A DNA stretch of 64,000 bases. It comes from Ovis canadensis (lineage: Eukaryota; Chordata; Mammalia; Artiodactyla; Bovidae). The notes under the pieces are model-generated. The model ran no database searches and had not been told where the DNA came from. It saw only the letters and a list, made by a program, of their open reading frames with translations. How positions within the stretch are numbered: position 1 is the stretch's first letter; each line of letters starts with the position of its first letter. Positions 32,540 to 61,625 of the stretch are shown here, piece after piece. The position numbers and the translations under genes are program-made. The stretch covers positions 43,502,501-43,566,500 of the forward strand of contig NC_091255.1 in NCBI RefSeq assembly GCF_042477335.2, in the 5' to 3' direction.

Positions 32540-32785
32540 ACCTGGGGGAATGGTGAGGGGGTACAGAGAAATGGGGGACGGGGGTGGGCAGAAGGGGAGG
32601 AAGAGGTGATGGGGGCAGCGGGGAAAAGAGCTGGGGGAAAGGGCCAGGGACCTCATTCTTGACCCCAGGTCTCCCCTGTAGGTCACCGTCACCTCAACGC
32701 ACCTGCGGTAAAGGCACCACCCCTGCTGGACTCAGCCCCGGGGCCCCTTGGCGGAAATAAAACCTCCCACACTGCCCGCTCCTCA
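32540..32785 (+). terminator. TNFRSF13B: TNFRSF13B 3'UTR with poly(A) signal AATAAA
   Basis: AATAAA at 32756-32761 lies 217 nt after the stop codon, and cleavage is expected near 32,780. The 3'UTR is short and GC-rich, with no repeat in it. The exact cleavage site is inferred. Confidence 0.75.
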
Positions 32786-33295
32786 CTGTCCTGGTTTGGG
32801 TCGCGTCTCCCTGTGGTGACCACCCAGTTTCATGGCTCCTGCTGCCCCTGGGTTCCAGGCCTGGTCTCCGCGGGCCTGAAATCACATGTGGACGGAGGTG
32901 GCGGGCTCTGCACGTGGCCGACAATGGTGCACTAGGGCTGTGCCAGCTTGCATCGACCTCACAAAACCCATTCCCTTCCGTGTCTCCTGGGAAGGCGTGA
33001 AGCAGCATGCCTGTGTGCCCTGCACATGTGTATGTGCAGTGCTGCCCCCACCAGTCAGGGGCGTGGGGTGGACAGAAGCTTGAGCCCAGGCATCAAGCTG
33101 CTTAGAAAGCCTGGGACCGTGCCACAGGTTCACGGGCGGGAGTGTGCTCATTTAGACACCAACCTGCACTACTGTTTAGTATTTTTCTTTACATCAACTT
33201 TTCTTTCAGACCTACTTGGTAAATTTTATGGATTTTGACTGGTAACACTGTATTTGAGCATTCACAAATTTTTGATGTTACATATATTTTATGTC

Positions 33296-33497
33296 TGTGC
33301 AGTCGCTTAGTCATGTCTGACTCTGTGAATCCATGGACTGTAGCCCACCAGCTCTGTCCATGGGGATTTTCCAGGCAAGAATACTGGGATGGGTAGCCTT
33401 TCCCTTCTCCAGGAGATCTTCCCAACCCAGGGATTGAACCCAGGTCTCCTGCACTGCAGACTGATTCTTTACCCTCTGAACCACTGGGGAAGCCCAT
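33296..33497 (-). mobile_element. Bov-tA SINE
   Basis: Full-length head and tail on the - strand. The + strand shows CAGTCGCTTAGTCATGTCTG through TTCTTTACCCTCTGAACCAC and GGGAAGCCC. Its end is part of the 33-bp duplication. Confidence 0.9.
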
Positions 33498-33600
33498 ATA
33501 TTTATATCAATATCTATATGAGAAGCCCATATATTTATATCAATATCTATATGTATATATATTCTCTATATAATACATATATTTTATATAAATATCTACA
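33489..33600. repeat. 33-bp tandem duplication and AT-rich tract at the end of a SINE
   Basis: The unit GAAGCCCATATATTTATATC with its 13-bp continuation occurs at 33489-33521 and again at 33522-33553. It includes the last bases of the adjacent Bov-tA. A (TA)-rich tract follows to about 33600. Confidence 0.85.
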
Positions 33601-34864
33601 TGAGCAATGAAACCTATATTTTAGTAGCGTTCAAACCTGAAAATACAAAACTATTCTAAGCAGCTACGTAGATAAACACAAGATTATGCAAACCATTCAT
33701 CCTGTATCCCAAACTGCCTGGCACCCCTACATGCACCAAAGGTTCACATACACATTCCTGGAGGTGCAGACAGGAAATACACTCCCTCTTTCCCCATCCC
33801 CTGTTAACAGGCCCTGCGTGCTTCCCAGACTGGACGGTCTCAGCTCCGGACCCTCCTGCCTCCCCACCCAGGTGTCGCAGGGCTGTTCCTGCCATAGCAG
33901 TGACGGGAGGGACTGCCCCGCTCTCATCCTGGGTTGCAAACGGCCAATGTGTGTCTCTGTCCAAATTTCCCTTTATAAGGCCACCAGTCACTCTCATGAC
34001 CTCACTTGAACTTGATCATGTCTGTAAACCTGCAAATAGTGTCGCACTTAGAGGTTCTCGGGGTTACGACCTCAACCCTTGAGAGTGGGGGGCATACATC
34101 CTGCCCAAAACATGGTTCTTCCAGAGTCCGCCTCTGCTTCAGCTGTCTGAAGGAAGAGCTCTGACCTGCTGTTCAGAGGGGCCCCTGTGGCAATGGGGAC
34201 GGCCTGGTGCAGCATCTCTGGGCAGCCCTGCTGGATGCCGGCAGAGTCCTGGCACAGCTCTGAGCTGCACCAATGTGCTCGTGACGTGAAGGTAGGCTTG
34301 TTCCAAAGGTGTGCAGACTCCCCTTCTCTCTACAGCTCTATGAACCCAAGGAGAGACTTCTGAAGCGGGGGGTAGGGGAGGAGTGGGAGCTGCTGAAAAC
34401 ACAGGGAAATGCATGCCTGATTATATAGCTTTCCACAGACAAAAACCTTTTGGTCAGTTTTCCCGCTGGTCTTTTGTATAAGTTTATGTGGGGTTTTTTG
34501 GCATCCTCTCCCCCTTGCCTTTTTAAGACCGAGTTTCCTTGCTGGAAAGAAAATCTGAAACTTTAAGTACCATTTTATCCATGTTTTCTGTTCTGATGGA
34601 TCTGATTCCTGCTGCTTGCTGCAGCTCCAGCCCAGTTCCCGGGGTACCAGTCCTCACTGGCCTCCTTGGGGCCACCCTGTCTCCCATGCCCAGAGCTCAG
34701 CAAGCTCTTCTGAGAAGGTAGGGATGACAGAGTCTGCAGCAACTACTCAGCACTCACCTACTGTGGCCACTTCCTGTGGCTATACCTGGCCGGCAAGGAT
34801 GAGGCAGTGGGTCAGCCTGGGCTCAGCCCAGCTCTGACTGCCTGCCCCACTTCACCATCTTTAG

Positions 34865-35780
34865 GTCCAGCTTTACTGAGATGTAACTGACAGGTAACAC
34901 TGTGCAAGTTGGTACATGGCACATTTATACATTGGGATATGCTCTGCATAGCGTCAGGAATACCTGGACCCCCAACCACAACCCTCCGGACCCCGTGAGA
35001 TGATCTCTCATGTGACACGGCCTCACAGCGGGTCAGTCTCACCCCTGAGAGTTCATGCCTTTGGCTAGCATCTCCTGCGTCCCCAATTCCAGCCCCAGGT
35101 GACCACCACTCTGCACTTTCTCTAAACACTGGTCTCTACGCTTACCCCTCTCTACATTTTTCCAAGAGCTATCTGCAACATACACCTTTACTTGATGTCA
35201 GTTAACCCACAAGCAGCCTCACTTCATTTGGCTGCCCCAACTTCGTGTCGCTGTCCCGATGCCCATGATCCATCAGTATTATTTTTGCTTTAGAAACTCA
35301 GTATCTTAACAGTGATTAAAAACAAGAAAAACGACACCGTGTATATTTACCTTCAAGTCTAGAAATCATTTTCTGTGTGCAGATCCAGGTGTGTCCAAAG
35401 AGCTTCCTTCAGCACTTCTTGTGCGAGTCTGCAGGTGATGAATTTATTCAGTTTGAAAGTCTCATTTCTGAGATTTCTTCTGGGTAGATTCTGGGAAGCC
35501 AGTTTCTTCCTTTGAGCACCTCAGAGACATTGCTCCACTCTCTCTGGTTCCCAGTTTCTGATGAGACAGCTGCTAGAATTCCCACTTTTGTTTCTTCGCA
35601 ATGTGTACCTATAAATTCTGGTTTTTAGCAGTTTGAAAATGTGTCCTGGAGTTTTCTGCTGTGGGCAGGTTTGTTATTTACCCTGCTTGGGGCTCTCTGA
35701 GAAAGCTTGCATCTGCAGTTTTTCTGTTTTTCATTGTGCTGTCATCCTTTCAAACTGCTGGGTACTGCCCCACACCCCAG
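34865..35780 (-). mobile_element. Old L1-type sequence
   Basis: Starts AGCTTTACTGAGATGTAACT, a typical L1M 3'UTR signature. The 35.4-35.7 kb part (GTTTCTGATGAGACAGCTGC, TTTACCCTGCTTGGGGCTCT) resembles the 18.2-kb sequence. Subfamily not assigned. Confidence 0.6.
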
Positions 35781-36647
35781 GCACCCTGTTCTTTGGGCTT
35801 CCGCCCCGTCCCTCGCTTTGAGTGGTCCCAGCGCCGCCTCCCTTGGCTGAGGCCAGTACACGCCCTTGTCACGCAGCGCCGTCATGTTTGTCCAGGGTGT
35901 CCCTGTCACCATGATCGGGTCTCCTAGAAGGTCCTTCCAAGCAGCTCCCCCCCACTCCACTGAGGGCCCATCTGTTCCACACGGTTTCCGAGGGCCTTCA
36001 ACACATTAACCCTAATGACTCAGAATCTCCACCTGACAGTTTCAACATTCAGGTCATCGGACTCTGGCTCTGCTGCCCTGTCTCTTGGCAGGAAGCTGTT
36101 TTTACTTGCTCTTTTGTGAGTCCTGTGCTTTTCCTACCGAACCCCAGATCTCTGTAGGACGCCAGAGGCTGAGATATGAAATTTCCATGCCTGGAGCTGG
36201 CCAGCCTTTCTCTGCCCGGCCCTCAGTGAGGGGCCGAGTCGCTGAGTCACTGGCTGAGTTGGCTGGGTGGTTGTTGCTGGGATCACCCTGGGGCCCCTGG
36301 CTTCACCCGCCCTCGGGGTCATGCTCTCAGGTGGGAGCGGCTCCCCAGTTGCTGTGTGCCTTCCTGCCTCCCTCAACAGTGCACACCGCGTCACTCAGCG
36401 CTTCCCCCCATGGGGTCCTGTCTCGGCTGCTTGCCACCCCACCCCCCCAGAGCAGGAGCCCTCAGCGTCCCGCCTGCTGGAGCCTCAGGGCCACACTGAC
36501 CCTGCTTCTGCTTGGAGTCCACAGACACATGGACCATCTCTACTGCACGGAGCATCACTCTGGCCCCCAAGCTGACAACGTCCTGCAGACTGGTTTTGAC
36601 TAGTTGCTACTTTAGTAACAGTGAACTAAATAAAGCACGATTTTGAA

Positions 36648-36958
36648 AAAAATGTACAAGTGAACTTATTTATGAAACAGAAATAAGAGTCACAGATGTA
36701 GAAAACAAAGGAGGAGGATAAACTAGGAGACTGGGACTGACATACACACACTCCTAGACGACTGATAAGGACTTCCTGTGGAGCACAGGGAGTCTCCTCA
36801 ATCCTCCGTAATGGCCTACACGGAAAGGTCATCTAAAGAGAGAGGGTATATGAGTATGTATAACTGACTCACTTTGCTGTACAGCAGAAACCAGCATGAC
36901 ACTGTACATCAGCCACATTCCAATAAAAAAGCAAGTAAGAATTTAAAAAATTATAAAT
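36648..36958 (+). mobile_element. L1 3' end
   Basis: GTATGTATAACTGACTCACT, CTGTACAGCAGAAACCAGCA and CATTCCAATAAAAAAG form the usual artiodactyl L1 3' terminus in sense orientation, with a decayed A-tail. Confidence 0.85.
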
Positions 36959-38809
36959 ACATGAGAAACCCCCAAGCTCACAGGGCCCCCGATTTGGTGG
37001 CGTTTCCAGGGATTCCACGGTCTGAAGCAGGGAGACAAGGTGCCGCACCCCCACACCCCCCCTGTGAACAGGCAGCCCTACTGGCACATTTGGGCATGTT
37101 AAGTCCACCCGTCAACACTGGCAGCACACGGCTCCCAGTTAAAGCAGGACCTGCAGGAGCACAAGCGTGCTGCACGGCCACTGAGCCTTAGGACGCATCA
37201 AGAGTCCAGCAGGGACCCTGGGGCACCAGCACAGGTGCTACGAGCACACTGACCTCACCCCCCTGGAGGGTCCATCCTCCTCCATAGGAAGAGCCGCCGC
37301 TCGGGCCGAGCACGACGCGGACTCAGCAACCACACGGCCCGAGTGCGAGTGTGAGGCAGTGGACACGCACGGGCAGCGGGCGTGGTGGCTCTAGCATCCA
37401 CACGCACCCTGTAACCAGGGTCCTGAGGGGCATCCCTAAAGACAGCAACAAAGGGAAGTCCTCGCTCCAAGCACAACTGAGTACTGTATCTCATCACCCA
37501 CCTTGTCAGGAACGGGACTGGCCACAGGTACTGACCTATGTGGATGCCTGGGGCAGCGCCAACAGCTCACTGGACAGTTAAAGACTCAAGGAACAGGATT
37601 AAAAGGCCAGCGACAGAAGATGTGGGTGGGGACAGACCTCTCAGGTCAGGAACAGATTGTGCTCACCAAGAAGCCTGACAGAGAACACTCACCGGGTGGA
37701 CGAAGCTGCCTGTTGTGGGTGCCGACGGCTCACTGCCCCCATGCCACTGCTCCAACGGCCCACAAACAAAGGAGCCGTCAAAATGGGGTAGCGGGGGATA
37801 CTTGAACAGGCTCCATGTCAGGCCCCTGGCCCAGCTCACCAGTCACTCCTGTGGGATGCCTGCCCAGCCCAGCTCCCAAACCAGCTCTGAAGCCTGGAGG
37901 TCACCTCCCCTATCACAGCAGTAGGTGGCCACCTGCTGGCTGGCCGACTACACAGGGGTCAGCATGTCTCTGTGGGAAGGACCCATCTTCTGGACTCGGC
38001 TCCACCTGCCCTGCCTGTCCACACTCCCCAGGTCACGACGCTCCAAGAGCCCGACTGCTGAAGGCACGACTTCCAGGACAATCTAACACTTTTAACCAGA
38101 CCATGGTCAGAGCGCACAGATCTCCGAACGGAGGGCGAAAGCTGGGGCAGGCCCGGAACACTACAGCTTTATGCCAACAACCCCATTGCAGGTCTTCATT
38201 CCCGGCCTGGACAACTCTGGGTTGAAGGTCTAGGACCCTGGGGGCAGTTGGGGGTGGGGCGGGGGGAGGGGGGTGGTGCCTTTCTGCAGGGATACAGTAG
38301 TGGTCCTGGTTAATGGGGAGACTGTGGGGGAAAGCACGGACGGCTACTCTGGACCCCGTGGACTTGCTGGCGCTTCCTGCTATTTCCGCGTGAGGGAACT
38401 CAAGACGACTGCACCTCAGGCATCTTGAAAGGGACGCTTCAGAAATGAAAGGTGGATGGGCTAGAGGGGCCATAGCCCATGACAAGCGCAGAGTCAAACA
38501 GCACTGACCAGGCTAGGGATCTTCTCTGCTCACTGACTCACACTTGCCACCTGCTCAACAGCAGGGTGGCATTCCCCACATCCCAGGTCCTGTGCTCAAA
38601 GCCTCCAAGGAGTCCTGCGTTTAAAGCCCCTCAGGTGACATTAAATTCAAAATCTGATGGACTACATGGCCCTGAGCCCCAGGCTCAAGTCACCATCGTG
38701 GCCGGGATGAGGAGATGCCAACGACATGGGACTTCCTGGCCCAAGGCAGGTCGGGGCTGGAGCAAATGAAGGGGCTCGGGAGGGCCCACAGAAATGGGAG
38801 ACCACCAGT

Positions 38810-41168
38810 CTTCAGAATAAAATGTAGCTTTATTACGACACAGGAAAGACTACAAGCCATTAGGGAGGAGAGGAGCCCAACAGTCCCTCAGGACAGCAAG
38901 GAAAGGGACATGGAGACATCCCCATGAGAAAACCCACAGCACGATCACTGGCATCTTGTTCTTATGATTTCGCTGTCAAAGTTACAGTAAATCAGTCACC
39001 TGAACTGTCAAAAGAACAGCAATTGGATACGACGGGAGCATCTACACCGAGCAAGCTACAATAGCACGAGTGTACACACGGCAGAAGGGCGAGTCCCAGG
39101 CGCTCTGGTGCAGGCAAGAGGGCCCCCACTCCCCAACTCAGGACACTCCAGAGAGAGCCGATGTCTCAGAGACAGTCGCTTTGATACATGAGTGCAGGGG
39201 GACGGGTCGCCCAGGAGTCCTCCGTGGTCCGGATGTCGATGCGAGTAGTTGTGAGAAACGGGAAGCTGTTTCCAGCAGCTGCATCGGGAGCTGAGAGAAA
39301 GGACTCCCAAACGCAGCCTCTGTTCCTGCCATCACAGCAGGACCTCGGCACAGCCAAAGCGCCACGCCCACCCCGCCTCCACCCCACGTGGCTCTAACAG
39401 TCAAGGGGCGATCTCGTCAGCAGACACAGAGGTAAGTGCTCAGAAGACCAGGCCAGAGGGAGTAAAGAGCATTAATCCGGATATAAAAATTCAAAAATAA
39501 CATTTAGAAAAGAGAAACCTGGCTTCACTGTCTCCCCATCCAGGAGCTATGGACATGAGTGCAGGACCCAGAAGGGGTGCAGGGAGGGACAGAGTGACCC
39601 AACAGAAACCCAAAGCCAGAATATCCACTCTGTCCCCACTTAACACGGAGGCCCCAGGCCCAAAGCTCCATAGTCACCTCCAGCCCAGGGCCCAGCCCGC
39701 AAGGCCTCTGCCCAGAGCCCTCAGAGCAGGCATAATGCACGGGCCACGCAGGGTGCTTTCTGAGAATGGGTGCCCACCTGCATGTCTGATGATGCTCACG
39801 CCTGTTTCAAAATAAGCTGAACAACTTGTGTTCCTGAAATACAGAAACACAACTAAGTGACCCTGGCAGGCGCTTGGGCTGTATCCGTCGGGTATGCTGT
39901 CCTGACCTAGGAAGCCCAGCCAGCACGTTCCACCCTGCACAGCAACCATGCCGCTCCTGGACCTAAGCAGCTGATGAGCTGGACCCAGTCCACTGCCCGT
40001 TGGCTGAGAACTATGCTCACACCTTTACAGAGTGAAAAAAGTTAACACCCTGTGACATGGGAAAAGTATGTGATATTCGTATTCCCACGCTCCTGTAAAG
40101 TTCTCCTGAACACAGCTACATCTGTCTCTGTGTCAGCTGTGAAAGAGACCACAGGGCCCACAAGCCGGGAGCACCGACCACCTGGCCCTCTGCGGAAAGT
40201 CCGCGGACCTAGCTGCAGGGGATGTGTTCCTCTCCAGGAAGTAGCCCTCACAGTTCAGGACAGATGGGCTTATCCCCGTCTCCAGGTTGGACTCTCAGAA
40301 TGGACAGTCTAAGTCAGGGTGCGGACAGACGGGTGCATCTGCTCCTTCAGCCCGTCCCACTGGCTCTGTCCCGGTCGTCTTTCCTGCTGCAACAGAAACA
40401 AGCAGAACGGAAAGCAGAGACCCCCAGCGTAGAACGCAGCAACAACCCCCAACCCTGCAAGGCCCCCCGACGCCATCCAACACGTCCACTGCCCAGCAGC
40501 GACTGGGAGAGCTCGTGGGCCAGGTGGCCAGGAAGGAGACACAGGAGAGAAGCAGTGAAACCACCAGACACACTTGAGTTACTTAAAGACAGAGACTGTA
40601 CCCTGCCCAACCCGCTCCTCACCCTCGGCTCTGACACAGACACGGAGGTCCCTGGGGAGGAGGGGCGGGGGCAACAAAAGCAGCACCAGTGAAGAAGCAA
40701 GACCCACTCTCCAGAATCAAGGGAAAACGATCTAAGGTTCAGTCTGAACTCGGTGATTCATTCACATTACTATCACTGCATTCATGAAATTCACGATCAT
40801 GGAGAAGAGAGAAAGAGCAAGAATAAGAAAATGCCTATTTCTAGAAAACGGGGAGGTCCTTCCGCATGCAGGACAACGCTGGCGTCTGCAGGACAGACAA
40901 GCTGGAGGCCGCGCGGGGCTGTTAGCTCCGCAGGCTCCGGGCCCTGGATCCACGCTACGCACACTCAAGACCCGAAATTCACCAAGAAAGAGATTGCAAG
41001 GCCTGCATCTCCTCTTGGCCCACTCTGAGCCCCCAGCCTGGAGCCGCTGGCACTCCAAGGGGCATGGGAGACACGCGGGCACTGTCTCCTTTGCCTCCAA
41101 GCCCTGGGCCCACCTCCTGCCAAGCGTCTGCACAGCGTGGCCCTGGGCGTGCGGGGGCTCCCGCGGAG
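38810..41168 (-). terminator. USP22: USP22 3'UTR (about 2.35 kb) with poly(A) signal
   Basis: AATAAA on the - strand (TTTATT on +) at 38829-38834 is the first good poly(A) signal in a position that fits a long 3'UTR. No SINE or LINE was seen from 38,835 to 41,168, as expected for a conserved 3'UTR and unlike the flanking DNA. The cleavage site, about 38,810, is inferred. Confidence 0.7.
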
Positions 41169-57624
<16,456 letters not shown>

Positions 57625-57779
57625 GGCCTCGCCGTCCGGCTCGGGCCGGGGCGCTGACGGGGACGAGGACGACGCCAGCGCGGCGCGAGGCTGCAGGCGG
57701 CCCGGCTGACGGACGGGCCCGGGACAAAGCAGAGCAGCGCGACTGAGTGGCGGGCACCGCCCGCGAGGCGTTTGCAGGT

Positions 57780-57935
57780 CGCCGAGGCCGGGGCGGCGCT
57801 ACGTCATCACGGCCGGCGCGCGTGCGCTAGGCGAGCCCCTCCCCCATGGGCTGGCTCGGCGGGGTGGGGCTGCGGAGGCCCCGCCCCGCCCCCCCGCCAT
57901 TGGTCGGCGGAGGAGACTTCTGACGGGAATTGGTG
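57780..57935 (-). promoter_or_regulatory. USP22: USP22 core promoter
   Basis: No TATA box is seen. Reading the - strand toward the gene, there is a CCAAT box (GACCAATGG, around 57899-57903), a run of GC boxes that fit Sp1 (57877-57897), an NRF1-like GCGCACGCGC just downstream (57815-57830) and a CRE half-site TGACGTA (57800-57806). The start codon lies about 180 nt further on. The order and spacing are those of a housekeeping CpG promoter. The transcription start, about 57,760-57,800, is inferred. Confidence 0.7.
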
Positions 57936-59231
57936 ACTTCCCGCCGTCCGAGGAGGGGCGCGGGCGGAGGGGAGACAGGGCTGGTTAGCGCCGGCTGGGC
58001 TGCCGCAGGGACTGGCCGGCAGGGGAGGGTGGTTGCTGGGCGGGGCCCGGTAGCGGTCCGCTGAGCCGGATCCGGTGAGTTCGGACTGGAGCTCCATGTA
58101 GTCAGGGCTTCCGGGTAGGAAGCAGAGCATCACACACTCTCGGACTCGGCCCGGTTGGCCCACGCGTCGCCATCCCGCTGGGCAGCACGTTCGCGGGAGC
58201 GGGAGTCCCACGACTTCTGAGCGATCCTGTCCACCTGCGGGCCGGCCCCGCTGGTACGGGAGTTCCGTGAGGGCAGGTACGGGTTTCTCGGGGCCGGTCA
58301 AATGCGCCCCGCGCAGGCCCGCATCCCGAGAGAAAAGACAAATAAAAGATGCTGTCTGGCAGCCGGAGCTCGGGGCCCGGCGGCATGGGCCATCTGCCCG
58401 CCGCCTGCTTGGCGAGGCCTTTCCTTCCAGCCTGTTGGACATTACGACCCCCTGCCCCCCGCCGCAATCCTTCACCTCCTTACCCAAAGAACTTACTCAC
58501 TTTAAAAAAAAATTAACTATTTTCCTCAGTAGCACGAAAACTCCATGATGGTAATTATTTTTCTGTTTTATTAAAGTCTGTATCCAGCAGTGCCCACTGG
58601 TTATATGGAGGTCTTCAAAAATAAATGTTTAATTAGCTAATTAACCTAAAGAAACTTTTATAGGAGAAACTAATGCAGTCATTCTCAGACTAAAACACGA
58701 GTGAAGGCACATTACGGATATGTTAAAGGAGTGTCAGTCTAAAAAAAGTGAACTCTGAAATTTTAAGTTAAGAATTACAAATTCTATGGCACTCATCTCT
58801 ATTAATGTTGCGTCTGATGAGTATTCCAGTATTGTTCTTACGAAAATGACTCGGTTTCAAGAATATGCCCTTAGAATTCAGGCCCCTAATATCAAGCACA
58901 TTTTTTATGAATTTGGTCATCCAAACATGGGAGAATTTCTATGCTCTCTACTTGAATTATAAGTAATGATTTCAAATGCCCTGTAATCCGAACAGCCTTA
59001 TACATAAATAAAAGTAAAGCACAATATAACCTTGGAAAGCAATTCCCAACTGAGTCACAGTTAACACTGTTTAACACAACTTTTTTTTTTTTCCTAATGG
59101 GAAAAAAGCTGAGAGCATGCTAACTGACCATTAACAGGCAAATGAATGATTCAGTAAACTGTTGACTAGACTTTGTAGGGATTGCTACGCAGCTGTTAAA
59201 ATGGATGACGTAGGTCTCTAAGTGCTAGTAT

Positions 59232-59457
59232 CGATGCTGTGCTGGGCTCAGTCTGTCAGAAGCCCCTGGCTCTGCGACCCCAAGGACTGCAGTGCGCCAG
59301 GCTTCTCTGGCGATGGGAGTTCCCAGGCAAGAATACTGAAGGGTATTGCCATTTCCTTCTGCAGAGGATCTTCACCACTTAGATGGAACCTGTGTCTGCT
59401 GCATTGGCAGGCAGGTTCTTTACTACTGAGCCATCTGGGAAGCTGATAATAACAACA
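59232..59457 (-). mobile_element. Bov-tA SINE
   Basis: Diverged head and tail on the - strand. CTAGTAT flanks it at 59225-59231 and 59458-59464. Confidence 0.85.
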
Positions 59458-59693
59458 CTAGTATGGAAATTATATAAGATACATGAATAAAGCAAGTTGC
59501 AGAAAAATACAAGTAGTATGGTAATATTTATTGAAAAATAAGACTGTATGTAGGTGTAAATTAAAGGGCTGGAAGAAACAAACCCATCAATCATAGTTAA
59601 TATCTGGTGAGGGAGAACTTCACCTGTAATATTTGAGTTATCTTATAATAAGAATTAATTATATATTATTTCATACTTAAAAGTCACTAATGG

Positions 59694-59820
59694 GGCTTCC
59701 CTGATGGTCCAGTGGCTGACTCTACTTCCAATGGAGAGGACTGAGGTCCGTCTGTTGTTAGGGAACTAGATCTCACGTGCCTGCAACTGTAAGATCCTGC
59801 CAAATAAATATTTTTTAAAT
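59694..59820 (+). mobile_element. CHR-type SINE
   Basis: GGGGCTTCCCTGATGGTCCA through TTAGGGAACTAGATCTCACG, ending AAATAAATATTTTTT. Confidence 0.83.
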
Positions 59821-60660
59821 AATTTATGCATTTATTTTTAAAAAATAAACTAATAAATATGCATATGTTTATTTTTGATCATATTTGTGTATATTAATCA
59901 ATTTTGGTTTTCTTGGTTGCTCTTTTCCTCAGCTATTTTAGATAGAAAAAGTGGTGGTGATTAATATCTTGAAATGTTAAAATTTCTCCAAATCATGTTA
60001 CGAGTTTCTAACCATAATTGTGTTAATAAAGTCATTGCAAAAGTATTATTTGGTTTTCAGTTTGAAATTAGTACTACCCACTATATTCAAACACTAAAAC
60101 TGTGGTGTCAGGAAAAGTTTTTCTAGATGCTACTGTCAGCTTCTGTCCTGAGCAGTTTGAATGATCACAATTTCTTAATCAGCAGAGTTCATACTCTTCA
60201 TCTAAACTTTCAAACCCACTGTTAAATAATAATCCTAGGAGAGTTGGACATTTTCTGTCATGCATGTGGGAAAAGGAAAGGGGCCAATGATCCCTGTGGT
60301 CAGATGTAACAGATATTAAGAAAACACAGATTTCAATTACAAGACTTCCCCCAGAGCCACAAACTATCAACTAATATAACCCTGTAGAAATAACATCCTT
60401 TCTGTAGGTTGGTTTTTTTTTTTCTTTTGCAGAATGTGGCAACAATTTCTAAAGATTCTGTGTTTAAATAACACTTGCAAGAAAAATTTATTTTCATCAC
60501 AAACAAGTTATAGTCACACCAGTCCCAATTTTGCATCAGAGGATGGGATCTTATGACCACTCTCAACTCACCATCCTATCAAACTAATTATTTTAAATTG
60601 TGATTATAACGAACTGTTTAAAGATGACATTATTTAAGATTGGTTATTTTAAATAGATTA

Positions 60661-60867
60661 TTTTAAAAAATATTTTATTATTTATTTATTTGGCTGTGCC
60701 AGGTCTTGGTTGCAGCATGCCAGATCTTTGAACACCATTGTGGCTTGCAAGATCTTTAATTGCAGCATGAGAACACTTATAGGCAGCATGTGGGATCTGG
60801 TTCCCTGACCAAGGCCACCTGCATTGGAAGGATGGAGTTCTAGCCATAGGATCACCAGGGAAGACCC
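60661..60867 (-). mobile_element. CHR-type SINE
   Basis: The + strand reads TTTGGCTGTGCCAGGTCTTG to ATCACCAGGGAAGACCC. TAAATAGATTA flanks it at 60650-60660 and 60868-60878 (11 bp, perfect). Confidence 0.9.
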
Positions 60868-61412
60868 TAAATAGATTAATTTAAATATTTTATGGTGCAG
60901 AATATTCTCTTTAACACTTACATCTTCGATTCTTCCTGAAGCTCCCTTTGTTAATACTTAAGATTTCCAGTTTTTAAGGCTTGGCTCTGAAATAGCCTCC
61001 TACTCAACATCACATGCAAAGAACATATCTATAAAGTGCCTGTTTGCTTGCAGAAATGGAGCAATGACTGAATATGGATCTTACTTAATACTGACATGAA
61101 ACTGAGGAGTGTATTGAATTTTTCTTCTTTGAAATTAAGCTATCCTGTATTTAACTTTCTTTGGGAAAACATACACGATAGTAATAAGCTCTTATATTTC
61201 TTGATACAACCACTTTACCATCCACACTTTTGTGTAATTGTCATAGCAGCCCTGTGAAATAGGCATTAATTTCCCTTGAGGGGCCCTGTTTAGGCTCAGA
61301 GCATTTGTGGCAGAACGAGGATTGGCAGTCTGGTTTTGTCAGCCTTTGAGGACGGCGGTGATACAAATAGTAATGGCAACAACTAATGTTTATTGCATAC
61401 TTACTCTGTACC

Positions 61413-61625
61413 TGCGCTTCCCAGGTGGGTCTAGTGGTAAAGAACCCGCCTGCCCAAGGCAGGAGACACAAGAGACACAGGTTCGATCCCTGGGTAGGGC
61501 AGATCCCCTGGAGTAGGGCATGGCAACCCACTCTAGTATTGTTGCCTGGAGAATCCCATGGACAGAGGAGCCTGGCGGGCTACGGGCCGCAAAGAGTTGG
61601 ACACAACTGAAGCGACTTAGCGCAC
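61413..61625 (+). mobile_element. Bov-tA SINE inserted in a MIR
   Basis: Complete head (GGTAAAGAACCCGCCTGCC) and tail. ACTCTGTACC occurs on both sides (61403-61412 and 61626-61635), a 10-bp target-site duplication. The host reads across as a MIR (TGTTTATTGCATACTTACTC then AAGCAGTG). Confidence 0.9.

Larger units (their letters stand above)
32786..38809. other. Intergenic DNA between the 3' ends of TNFRSF13B and USP22
   Basis: Contains a Bov-tA with a duplicated end, an old L1 (34.9-35.8 kb) and an L1 3' end (36.65-36.96 kb). 37.0-38.8 kb is unique and GC-rich, with no recognised gene. Confidence 0.65.
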
